A DNA stretch of 64,000 nucleotides from Cavia porcellus (lineage: Eukaryota > Chordata > Mammalia > Rodentia > Caviidae). Each line of letters opens with the position of its first letter. Within the stretch, counting starts at the first letter, position 1. This document shows, piece after piece, positions 32,505 through 42,354 of this stretch. Where the stretch lies: the NCBI RefSeq assembly GCF_034190915.1, contig NW_026947514.1:7600201-7664200 (forward strand). Reading direction: 5' to 3'. The position numbers and the translations under genes were made by a program. The notes below the pieces were generated by a model that made no database searches, was not told where the DNA came from, and worked only from the letters and a program-made list of their open reading frames with translations.

Positions 32505-33895
32505 AAAAAACAGGGGACCACCCTTCGAGATGCTTGGAGAGAGCATGAGATCGGGCGAGGTGCCGCTGTTGCTGTTGGTGCTGCTGTTATCCTTCCGCGA
32601 TCCACCCCGCAGTGCCAGGCCACGCAGAGCCCACTGCAGCCACACAAAGGCTTTCTCTAGCTCCAACATGGCTCCAGTGTCCCTCCCAGCTGCAGGGTCA
32701 CAGGCGGCCTTGTGCTGTCCTTCACCACCTTCCTGAAGTTCAGCCCTGGCTCTATCGTCCTCAGGTCACTTTTATGTGGGACATGGAGTCTACAGCTCCT
32801 CATGGGAGCTGTGTGAGGACGGAAGACAGTGGCATCAGAGGATCCTGTTTGTGACCTGTCCAGTGTTTCCTGCAGACAGACTCAGTCCCCGGTGGAACCA
32901 GAAAGCCATTCCTCAGATCTAAGGGAAGCCTTGGGCTGCAAGTAACAGAAATACTAGGTGAGAAAGGCAGAAAGAGTGAAGGCTCCCTATCCTCCACCCC
33001 CACCGTGGGCCACTGTAGACCAAAGAGTGGGCTACCAACCCCAAGGCCAAGGGGAACCAGAGCCCTGACATGGTCTTTCCTGGAGGCTGGGCCAGGTGGA
33101 TGCATGAATCCTGGGCAAATCCAAAGCCCTCGGTGTCCACGCAGAGGGAGAGGCAGCGACCTGGAGCCAGCAGCCAGTGTCTGCCATGCCTGTCACACAG
33201 AAGCAACAGCCGGGCGCTGGTAAAACCTTCACTAGGATACACGGTCCTGACCTTGGTGCCCCATCACCCGCCCAGGCCCTGCCCACACAGAGGGCAGCAG
33301 GCAGCTGGCCGACTTGGGGGAAGGGAGGCTGGAGTTGAGCTGAGGAAGGACCAGGCAGGTGACAGTCACCACGGTCTGCTGCAGGTCCCCAAGCTGCTGC
33401 GTCCCTGAGGCTGCTCTGCGCCTCCATGTATCCCCTCTTTCCTGCCAGGAGATGCTCTGCTGGCAGATAAGACAGTCAGAGACGCATCCGGATCCCTGCC
33501 ACCCAGGGACATCTGAGTGACCACAGGGGTCTCAGCCACACTCACTTCACAGGCGTGGGGACACAGGCCAGCAGGGGGGTGGCTGCCCAGTCTGCCCAGG
33601 TCAGAAGGCAGCCCCAAGAGAACCCCGAGGTTTCTTGACGACGCCAATGTCCTCTGTCTGACAACCTCCAGTAGTTTCTGGACTGGGGGGCTCCACCCTC
33701 CCCGTGACCTAGCTCTGGCTTCGCTCCCCGAGCAGAGAGCAGGCGCGGCCAGAGTCAGCCAGCGATCCCAGCCAGATGGGGGACCTGGGGATCCCCACAC
33801 CCCACCGCGCCTCTCCTGGGGAGTGCCTCCTCGCACCAGGACGCCCCCGCCCCCCACCCTCCTGTTTCCTGGGGACCGGGGAAGCCCACGCCTGC
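32505..33895. other. Gene-free unique sequence
   Basis: No recognisable gene. Dense overlapping frames on both strands reflect GC richness. Confidence 0.4.
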
Positions 33896-34115
33896 CCCGG
33901 ACCCGCGGGTTCTGCCGTGTTTACTGCTCCCTGCGCTGGGGCGCACGCGCCTTCAGCGCGCAGTACATAAACTCTTGGCAAAGTCGGGCTGCCACGCTTT
34001 GCTGAACTCCTGAACACAGATGTCCCATTTGTGTTTCATTAGTGCGTCCGCCGCGCTGCGGCTTTCGACCTCTGCACCAGGCAATAATTACCTGGCTGGG
34101 GCCCATCTCCGCGCC
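33896..34115. promoter_or_regulatory. Candidate conserved regulatory island within a CpG-rich block
   Basis: Repeat-free segment combining CpG-dense words (GGGGCGCACGCGCCTTCAGC) with AT-rich cores (CAGTACATAAACTCTTGGC, TTGTGTTTCATTAGTGCGTC and the imperfect palindrome CAGGCAATAATTACCTGG at 34078-34095). It lies just upstream of the GC-box array. Regulatory role is inferred. Confidence 0.35.
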
Positions 34116-34229
34116 AGCTGGCCGGGGACTTGCTCTGCCCGACCAGGGCTGCGGAGGCTGTCAGCCCTTTCCAGGCGACTGGGCCGCTGCGCAGCCACCA
34201 GGATGCCTCTGCAGACTCCGGGCCGGTGC

Positions 34230-34395
34230 GAGCGTGGGGGCGTGGCTGTGAGCAGGGCTGGATGGGCGTGGCTTCGTGGCCTTGGGCGGGGCTGCACGCG
34301 CATGGGGCGGGGCTTATGCGCACAAATGAGGATGCGTGGCATGGGCGTGGCTTGGTCATGGGCGGGGCTACATGCTCATGGGGGCGGGGCTGTAA
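34230..34395 (+). promoter_or_regulatory. GC-box/CACCC-box array (SP/KLF-type sites)
   Basis: Seven sites of type GGGCGGGGC or GGGCGTGGC occur in 155 bp: 34238-34246, 34264-34272, 34284-34292, 34305-34313, 34343-34351, 34360-34368 and 34382-34390. All are in the same orientation at roughly 20-40 bp spacing. Intervening words such as GCATGGGG and TCATGGGG recur, so the array may be a small degenerate minisatellite of a regulatory unit. GGGCGGGGC is the classic Sp1 site. No TATA box or first exon can be assigned downstream. Confidence 0.6.
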
Positions 34396-34399
34396 GAGC

Positions 34400-35140
34400 A
34401 AGCGAGAGAAGCCTGAGTGGATTCTCGCAGATATCGCCATACAGAAAGTCTCCATATAGAGTTCAGCTACCTTGGGGGAGGCCAGGAAAGCAGAGAAGGA
34501 CGGTAGCAGAGAAGAAAAGAGTGGAAGAGGGAAGAAGAACAGAAGGAGGAAAGCTAGAGGGAGAAAAGAAAGGAAGGGGTAGAGAGGAAGAGGAGGGAGA
34601 CCGAGGTAGACGGAGGCCCCTGCAGGCTGTGGACTGGCAGCGTGGCCGAAGCTGGGCACGCTCAGGTGGGTCTGGCAGCCCGCAGCCTGGATCCCTTCTG
34701 TGCCATTTGGCTCCAGCCTCTCAGCTCCAAAAGAGGCACTGGGCAGGCAGCTTCCGCGTGGGAGGGTTTCCAGCGCAGCCTTGGCAACCTGCAGGACTTC
34801 CGTGGGTGGCTCCCAGATCCCTGGGCCTGGGCGCAGCTGCTGGAGCTCAGGGCACCCTCCTGCACCTCAGGCTCTGCTCTTGGGGCTTCTGGAAAGCCAC
34901 TGAAAGGGCTCCTCGTGGAGGAGGGACAGTGCTGGGCACCCGGACACAGTGGACCGCAGGCTCTTCGCTGCAGGTGAAATTCTATCTTGGAGAAGAGAGT
35001 CTGGAGCCCTTTCTAAACCCCTGAGACTAACTTGACTGAGACCCAAGCCCCCAGAGCCAGGATCCGCACCTGGCACATAGGTCTGGGTAGGTTCGTTCCC
35101 CTGCTCTGAGTCTGGGATTACGGAGCAGGGAACAGGAAGA
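34400..35140. other. Gene-free sequence with purine-rich tract
   Basis: A G/A-rich tract at 34475-34610 underlies a 334-codon plus frame rich in Arg, Gly, Glu and Lys. I regard that frame as fortuitous. Confidence 0.4.
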
Positions 35141-35149
35141 AGGTCCCCC

Positions 35150-35290
35150 GATCCAGCATTTACCGAGTGCACCATGCCAAGTGCTCTGTCAGCAACCTGG
35201 TGGGAAAAAAACTACTCTCATTTTGCAGATGAAAACACAGAAGCTTAAAGAAGTAGCTCATTCCGGCAGGAAATCGGGGTTCACAGCCTG
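35150..35290 (+). mobile_element. MIR remnant (sense)
   Basis: GCATTTACCGAGTGCACCAT, CAAGTGCTCTGTCAGC and TTTTGCAGATGAAAACACAG, AAGCTTAAAGAAGTAGC match MIR order. Confidence 0.75.
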
Positions 35291-35299
35291 TGGTGGTGG

Positions 35300-35830
35300 G
35301 CCCCAAGTGTTCTGGATTTTGGATAGTTTAATGCGCAGCATTTCAACTTGGCAGTGGTGTGAAGATGATTTGCCTTCAGGAGAATCCATACTTTCAGCTT
35401 TGAATGTGGATCTTTCTCCCAGTCTGATGCTATATGGCCTCGTCCTGTCTATCAATGCTGGACAATTCAGTCACCAGCAGCTCCCAGACAGCCCTACCAT
35501 CATGAGAGGACACAGGCAGGACTCAACAGTTTGCCGAGTGGCAGAGCGGAGACCTCCCCAGTGTAGTAAACATTTCAACCTGCGGCATGAGGTCATGGTG
35601 GTATCATCCGGGCAGAAGCCCACCACAGGTCGAGACCATCTGTGCGAGCATTTTGCTGTGTTTCGGTGAACATTTCTCCAGTGACTGGGACGTGGAGATT
35701 AACTGTGGTGCCCTTCATTATTTATTTACAATGTTCGGCACATCTACAGGCAGCGCCTTTAGTCAGACTCCTGCTTTAGTTTTGCTGTTTGAACATAAAT
35801 AAATGCCTTTCTGAGCAGACATCCAGCATC
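35300..35830. other. Unassigned, possibly old repeat-derived sequence
   Basis: The AT/GC-balanced text around 35320-35560 may descend from an old transposon, but I cannot name one. The 162-codon plus frame starting at 35181 spans the MIR, so it is not a gene. Confidence 0.3.
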
Positions 35831-35831
35831 T

Positions 35832-35917
35832 TGGGGCTGGGGTGTAGTTCAAAGCACATATGGCGTGTGCGTGAGGTCCTGGGTTCCATGCTCAGCCCTG
35901 CAAAAAATATAAATAAA
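35832..35917 (+). mobile_element. ID SINE, older copy (sense)
   Basis: TTGGGGCTGGGGTGTAGTTC start and GGTTCCATGCTCAGCCCTG end, with an A-rich tail. Confidence 0.8.
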
Positions 35918-35992
35918 TCAATCCACTTTCACATATAAGCTCATAGATTTTCATCTTGCAGGTTCTTAATTCACAAATTCTCCATTAGGGGC

Positions 35993-36177
35993 TTTTTTTT
36001 TTGTACTGAGGAACCCAGGGCCTTCATACTGAGCTACATCCCCAACCCTTTGTATTTTCTGTTTTGAGACAGGTTCTCTTTAAATTGGTAAACTGCCTGA
36101 GCTGGGCTCAAATTTGTAATCCTCCAGCTCAGCTTCCCAGAGTACTGGGATGACAGGCAAACACACCACACCCAGCT
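35993..36177 (-). mobile_element. B1+ID dimeric SINE (antisense) with target duplication
   Basis: Plus strand: T tail, reversed ID (GTACTGAGGAACCCAGGGCC to CTACATCCCCAACCC), reversed B1 (GTTTTGAGACAGGTTCTC to CACCACACCCAGC). Flanks TAGGGGCTTTT and TAGGGGGCTTTT indicate the target duplication. Confidence 0.88.
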
Positions 36178-36189
36178 AGGGGGCTTTTA

Positions 36190-37400
36190 AAAACCAAACC
36201 ATCCCCATCGGGGAGAGCAGAGAGATTGGCAAAGCTGAGCAGGCCGCAATTCAGTGTTCTGCATCAACTCCGTCAACTCCGTAGGAGAGCAGTGACCCCC
36301 GGATCCTCCGACGTGCTGTGAAGGGCTCTCTGAGCACTGCCTGCCCGGACCTGGGAGGAAGCTTTCCTGGGAGACACCTTGTACTCCCTGGAAGAGCAGA
36401 GATGAGCTAGAAGGGCAGCGCTCCAGCCAGCCCAAAAGTGTGTATTTGAGGACTGTGTCTACAGTAGGACGCTTAGATGGATGGAGAAGGGGTCCTCCAG
36501 CCCCAGAGGGACCCTGGGTGTCTCAGTACCTGGGGTGGCCCTCGGTACCTGGTGGCCTGTAGAAAAAAGATGCTTGGGAGAGATACAGGTGTAAGCCTGC
36601 ACCGCCAAGGAGCTAGGAGTCAGGGCCCCCAGCCCCATCTACAATGTGCTCCGCCCAGCCCCGCCCCCTCTCAGCCTCCCCTGTCCACTAAAGTGCTCAG
36701 CCCAGCACATGGCTGGTCTTCCCGGCCACTGCCACCTCTGCAAATGTCACAGATTTGGAAAGCAGCACTTCCTCTGCTTCCTCTTTCTACGTGTGAGGAA
36801 CTTTACTGACATTGGGGTGCGGGGGACCCCACTACAGCAGCAAAGCAGCTCAGGGGTCCACTGTCCTCCAGGGATTGGGACCTTGGCACATTCACCTGGG
36901 CACAGAAGGCAGAAAGTGCCAAGATCAAGATAAGTCATATTTTAATGGGAAAAAAATGCGAAAAATTCATGAACAAAATATTAACATTTTAAATAAAGAC
37001 AGGATCAAATAGGTCTCACCGTGTCTCCTTTTGCCTCGGGCTCTGATGTGGCTTGGTGTAATGGATCCTGTCTTTTTTAGAATGAGTATTTTGTTCATTA
37101 TGGGTTTTTCTATTTCGGGTTTTTTTTTTTTTAACGTCATTAAAATACGATTTCTCTTGATTATTGTGGTCTTTGGCACTGGGAAGAAGTGAGCCAGGAA
37201 CAGGGCAGGAGGCCTGTGTGAGCCTGAAGGAAAGCCAGAGATCACAATCTCACCATAGTCAAGACTCAGCACGTACCCTGCCACTTGAGTGACCTGGTTT
37301 TTCTCTACCAGAAATGTCACTTTTTGTGACAAGATACTTTGCACATAGTACAAAGTACTTTGGACGTAGTCTCAGCTGTCATCCATGGCTTTTGCAGGAG
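36190..37400. other. Gene-free unique sequence
   Basis: No gene recognised. 36940-37160 is AT-rich. Confidence 0.4.
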
Positions 37401-37404
37401 GCTC

Positions 37405-37480
37405 ATTTTAGTGTTCCCATTTCCCAGATGAGGAAACTGAGGCCTGGAGCTTCAATTGGTGGCACAGCCGGAAAGTAAGG
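37405..37480 (+). mobile_element. MIR remnant (sense)
   Basis: TTCCCAGATGAGGAAACTGA followed by GGCCTGGAG and a GGTGGCACAGCC word is typical MIR 3' text. Confidence 0.75.
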
Positions 37481-37806
37481 GAGCCACTCCTGAAACCTAC
37501 CAGTCTCAAAAACTGGTGAGATGGATACAGTTCTGACAGGGGTCGGTGGCGTAGGCTGGCCCTGGGACAGCTGTGGGTAGGATTCACAGCAAGGGTGCAG
37601 TTCTGTTAGAGTTGGGCTCACACCAATAGTGCTTACTGTTTAGAGAATCATGTGACCCCGCTTCCGTTTGTTTTAAAATAAGGGACTGGGAGTGCACAGG
37701 TGAAATGAGACCAGTCAGCAGCTGCTGGTTGTCAGAAATGGACCATGGTTCCGTAGGTGAGTCTGTGTACACTTGACATCTGGCCAAAATTTCTATAATA
37801 ATAATG

Positions 37807-37933
37807 AGCTAGGCGTGTTTACGCACAGCTGTGATCCCAGCACTCTGGGGAGGCTGAGACAGGAAGATGGTACGTTTGAGCCCAGCCAGAGCAATTTGGT
37901 GACTTAGTGAGACTCTGTCTCAAAATTTAAAAC
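37807..37933 (+). mobile_element. B1-like SINE (sense)
   Basis: GCTAGGCGTGTTTACGCACA, GAGGCTGAGACAGGAAGATG and CTCTGTCTCAAAATTT. Confidence 0.85.
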
Positions 37934-37934
37934 T

Positions 37935-38152
37935 AAGCCAGAGATGGTGGCGCACACCTGTAATCCCAGTCTGTAGGAGGAGGAGGCAGGAAGATCACCA
38001 TGAGTTCAAGGACAACCTGGGCTGCACGGTGAGTTCATGGTGAGCCTGAACTACACAGCAAGACCCTCTACCCCAAATTAAAAATTTTAAAAAGGGCTGA
38101 GGACATAGCTCACCGTAAAGCCCTAGGTTCAATCCCTAGTGCTGAAACAGAA
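37935..38152 (+). mobile_element. B1+ID dimeric SINE (sense)
   Basis: B1 part with central duplication (ACAACCTGGGCTGCACGGTG, GTGAGCCTGAACTACACAGC), A-rich linker, then an ID part (GGGCTGAGGACATAGCTCAC, GGTTCAATCCCTAGTGCTG). Continues into an AGG-rich purine tract at 38160-38205. Confidence 0.85.
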
Positions 38153-38572
38153 GATGAAGGGGAGAAACAGAAGGAGAAGGAGAAGGAAGAGGAGGAGGAG
38201 GAGAGATTTCCTTACGCAGAGGCACCTGCGCTGACACATACATGGCGCAGAGCTGCTTTCAGGTGACTGAAGCCTAGGGCACCTGGCAGTGCCCATCTGG
38301 ACACTAAGGGGGCTGGACATTACCGAGCAAGGCACGTGGGATCCAGGTCTTCGTGAGGCCCGTCCTGAGGTTTCGCTGATGCGAGTGTAACTGGGAACCA
38401 CTGGCCTCCTGTGACACAGACTCACTGTGGAGCCAGGGAAACAAAGGCCACGGCAGCAGGACCCTCCCAAGTCCCACCGGAACACAGACACAGCTGTCAC
38501 CAAACACAGGGCTACTGGCTTTTACACCCGAGCTGTCAAAGAACCACTCCGGAAGAAGAGAAACAAAAATGG

Positions 38573-38677
38573 AACCTGGGCACAGCGACAAATGCCTGGG
38601 ATCCAGGCACTTGGGAGGCTGAGGCAGGAGGCTTACAGGTTCAAGGGCAGCCTGGAGACTCCGTAGCATGGACCTTG

Positions 38678-38684
<7 letters not shown>
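38573..38684 (+). mobile_element. B1-like SINE (sense)
   Basis: ACCTGGGCACAGCGACAAAT, CTTGGGAGGCTGAGGCAGGA, GGGCAGCCTGGAGACTCC and CCTTGTCTC. Confidence 0.85.

Positions 38685-38749
<65 letters not shown>
38680..38749. repeat. (CT)n then (CA)n compound microsatellite
   Basis: CTCTGT/CT repeats to 38726 followed by eleven CA units, grown from the end of the adjacent B1. Confidence 0.96.
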
Positions 38750-38754
38750 TAGGG

Positions 38755-41150
38755 TAATGGGTGTGAGCCTATGGGTGTGAAAATGATCAAAGCATGCATG
38801 TACAAATCTGCCAAAATGAAATGCATCACCTTGAACAACCAATCAGCACTAATTTAAAAAAACAGTGATGTAAACCACAAAACAACAGGAGCAGGGTGAA
38901 AATTTCCAGGAAGATATACCTCAAGCTTCTGAATCCAAATTAATGAATGTGACACATCCAAGATGCTGGGGGAAGGAGGGGGGGAGGGGGAAGGGGACGG
39001 ACACCCTGTTTAGTTCAAGGTTGAAAACTGGCCTTGCTGTGTGGTTTGCTGAGCGAGTTATTTACAAAGACTCAGCCTTCGCTCTCCCACCTACAGTATG
39101 AGTCCGTAGCCCTGCTTGCACTTTTCTATGAGGACCCAAAGCTCTAGCTTCTTACAAATGTGGTGACCTTGTCCTTGGATGAGTCCCACCTACCGCTGTC
39201 CCCACTACTGATACCGATACCCTGTTGAGCACTGTAAACAAAGCGGGGGACAGAGCTAACGGGTGTGAAGTCTCCTTGGAGTCTGTGTCCTTTGAGTCAC
39301 CTTTCTTGGGTGAAAGAAAGAGCTCTGCTGACCAGAGAGCGACAAGCAAGGTGCCCTGATGGTCACCCTCCCACCACAGAGACACTCAGAGCACAGTCTC
39401 AGGCAGTTTCCTAAACTGAGAGAAATGACTCATTCAGTGCCAGCAGAAACACCACCCAGAACCGGGGACACAGCCAGCACACTGGGCTACAGAAATAGAA
39501 GGATGGGGCTGGGGGTGAAGCTCACGAGTAGAGCACTTGGCCGCCACTCCTGAGGCCGGGGACAGGGGAGACTGAGGCTCCAAGAAAAAAGAGCCACCTG
39601 AGCTCAGGACCGTGCAGGGCCCCGCCCTCTCCAGCGGCAGCCCTGGGCACTGGGCACGGCGCTCTGGTACCCATGGCCATCGCCAGGGGCAGCCGCTAAC
39701 TGGAATCAGCCTCGAGTGGGCCCCAAGGGGGTGGCCCCAGAGTGGTGGCACCCAGTGGTCCCATCTTCAGGCCCAAGATAGCGGCAAAGTGAGGTTCCTT
39801 GGGCCTGACCAATCTTGACATCAGGGATGGACGGTCACCAGGAGGGCGGTCATCGGAGCAGGGCCATCAGGGGTCTGGGAAGAGCTTATTGGCTGGGTGT
39901 GCTAGTCCGGGCGCTTCAGTTGCAACAAAAAGCCATCAGCCTAGAGTAAGGGAGCAGGAAAACGGGCTCCCCTAAATGATTCTTTCTGACAAGGTCCGGC
40001 CACAGGTGTGTCTGGATCAACAAGTTTAACAGGTGTCATCCGACCTGATCGCTCTCCACCTTCTCGCTGCCTTTCTCCGTCCTGGCTTCCTGCCGTCTAC
40101 TGTGGTCACCACCGCCGCCCCTAGGAGCTTGTCCTGGTGACCCCGCACAAGCACCCAGCGGCCACCCTGGGAGGAGCTTTTACTGAACTGATTTTGGAGC
40201 ACACCCATTACTGTAGTAACCAACCAGATTGATCTGGGGATGTGATGCTGTGATTGGCCACCAGCATAGCAAGCCCGCCCCTGGCACTGGGGGCGGAGCC
40301 GGCCCCTCTCAACCAATAAGCATCCTGTGCAGGAAGGAAAGTTACCAGATTGTCTCCAGAAACAGGAAGGTAGAACAGAGAGGGCTAACAACACAGTTGG
40401 GGGCAGAGCCCGTGGAAGTGTGGACAGGGGGGTGGGGGTGGGGGTGGGGGTGGGAGGTCCGTGAGCATCGCCGAGGCTGGTCAGGTCTCACACTGGATCT
40501 CAGAACCCAGGTGCCACTGTCAAGCAGTGATGCTGAGAGTTACCATTCTGGTCACCTGGTGAGGGCGGCCTCGGGTCTGGGGAAGCCTGCAGCTTAAACA
40601 GGTCAGTGCCTGCAGCGAGGAAAGGCCTGGAGGAGGCCGGGTACGGAGGCTCTGAGGTGCAGCCCAGTAGGGCAAGAGGGGCACCCCAGCATTTGGGAGT
40701 GTCACTCTCTGCCTCAGGAAGGAAGGAATCCCACGCTTTCTGCCACAACGGGCTTCAGCATGGGTGTGTGACCCACAAAGGGACAAAAGTAGAGAAAATC
40801 GGTCCTTAGAGATGTTGCAGAGGTGCTGAATTAGCCAAGCCAGGGCTGCCCCTGTACCCGGAAGTCTCAGCAGGTCACACAGTCCGTGTCCTCCTTCCTA
40901 AACCCAGGCGAGCTGATCTGCTGCGTTTCTCACTGCCTGTAACCACTGTGGGCTTGGCTTGCTGAGGTGCATTTACTGCTCATTTTCTGCTGCAAGAAAT
41001 TGCTTTTTCTAGGCCTGTCCCTTTAAGGCTGCAAAGGGAAAATTTTTTTCCTAAGTAACTTTTTTACCCTCATTTAAATACACCTAGTTCTAAAATGGCC
41101 AGAGACTGACAGTTCCTTTTCACATAGTCACAAAACAAAGCTCCCCAGCC
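38755..41150. other. Gene-free sequence with G-rich tracts
   Basis: No gene recognised. It contains a G-rich tract at 38970-38995, a weak ID fragment at 39505-39560 (GGGGCTGGGGGTGAAGCTCA) and a GGGGGT array at 40426-40457. Confidence 0.4.
40426..40457 (+). repeat. (GGGGGT)n tract, G-quadruplex-capable
   Basis: Five runs of three or more G separated by single T residues, on the plus strand. Confidence 0.85.
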
Positions 41151-42350
41151 CATCACCAGGGTAATTAAATTCATTCAGCCACGGCCATCTGATGGCTGTG
41201 TGTGTGGCCGAGGAATCAGAATAAACAAAGCTCAAAGACAAGGGAGATGCTTTGTGTATACAACCAGGTGGAGAGAAAGCAGGTACAGGTTACACTCGGC
41301 AGCGAGTGGGGCTGCACGCAATCACCCTACTTCCACAGTTTTCAGATTTTCTGCAGTGAATATAACCCCAAAACTAAGATGAAAACCAAATGGAAGCCCG
41401 GCAGTGTTCAGAGGCTCGTGGAGTAGAAACAGCCAATTTCCCCTGGTTTTCCAAGGTCAGGTCCCTGCACCCAGGCAGGCAGGCACTGAATTAAGTCTGA
41501 GCAGCCGATGCGGGGAGTTCTGGCGAGTGTAGACAAAAAAACCAAAAGCACAGGACTCCGGGCCTGGTCCTGCCAAGTGGTTTCCACCTCTGCCATCATC
41601 AAATCCATTTCCATTCCAACTGTGGGTTCTGAAGTAGCAAAGCCCCCAGGACGGGGCCAGGTGTCAAAACTGACCTGCAAATGTGAGCTTTTTGGGAGCC
41701 CCTCACCGTCAGGGAGTTTGGCACGTGGGAGGTTAATTCTCTTATCAAAACTGTACAAAATCCTAATTTTGCAGAGTGGCAATTTGGGGGGAAAAAAAAC
41801 AGCAATGGGAAAATGTTGGTTATGCAGCACTAGACATTCAGTTCTCAGGGGATCAATTATAAAAACACTCATTCAGCTATTTCTATTCAAATGAACACCT
41901 GAAGAGGAGGCCTCAATGGTTTTAAAAGTGTGTGGATATTACTGGATAAATGTTAGTCCAATAAAAGAGATCATCATCTGCTATTTGTGTACATTTAAGT
42001 TGACACTAAAAAGATCTTTGTGGAGCACTGTGCGGTTTCCTCTTCTGCGTGCATCTTTTTATGCCCCGTTCCCTTAACGCTTTAGCAACTGGAGGGAACC
42101 GATCCGGTGGGGCTGGTCAAGGCTTTCTTCTTCCTCCTCTTCCTCCCCCAAAACTGATGGGACTCAGGGGCTGGGAAGGCCATGCTGGAAGTGGGCAGCT
42201 CTGGTCCCGGGCACTTATGAATATGTAATGTCCTGCTTGGAGGCACAGTCACGAAGTCCTAATAAGAATGCACGGATCTGTGTTTGAAAACAGATATTTG
42301 CATTTGCCCTGCGGTCACAGTACATGGACCGTTCTTATTCAAAAATTTAT
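41150..42350. promoter_or_regulatory. Candidate cluster of conserved non-coding elements
   Basis: About 1.2 kb free of interspersed repeats, with AT-rich homeobox-type words in several places: GGGTAATTAAATTCATTCAG (41160), GGAGGTTAATTCTC (41730), TTATGAATATGTAATGTCC (42215) and AACAGATATTTGCATTTGCC (42290), which includes ATTTGCAT. The absence of SINEs contrasts with the flanks. Function is inferred. Confidence 0.3.
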
Positions 42351-42354
42351 TTTT

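Noticed and set aside
34020..35024. 334-codon plus-strand open frame
   Set aside because: It runs through the GC-box array and a purine-rich tract, giving low-complexity Arg/Gly/Glu/Lys text. No domain is recognised and opposing frames overlap it.
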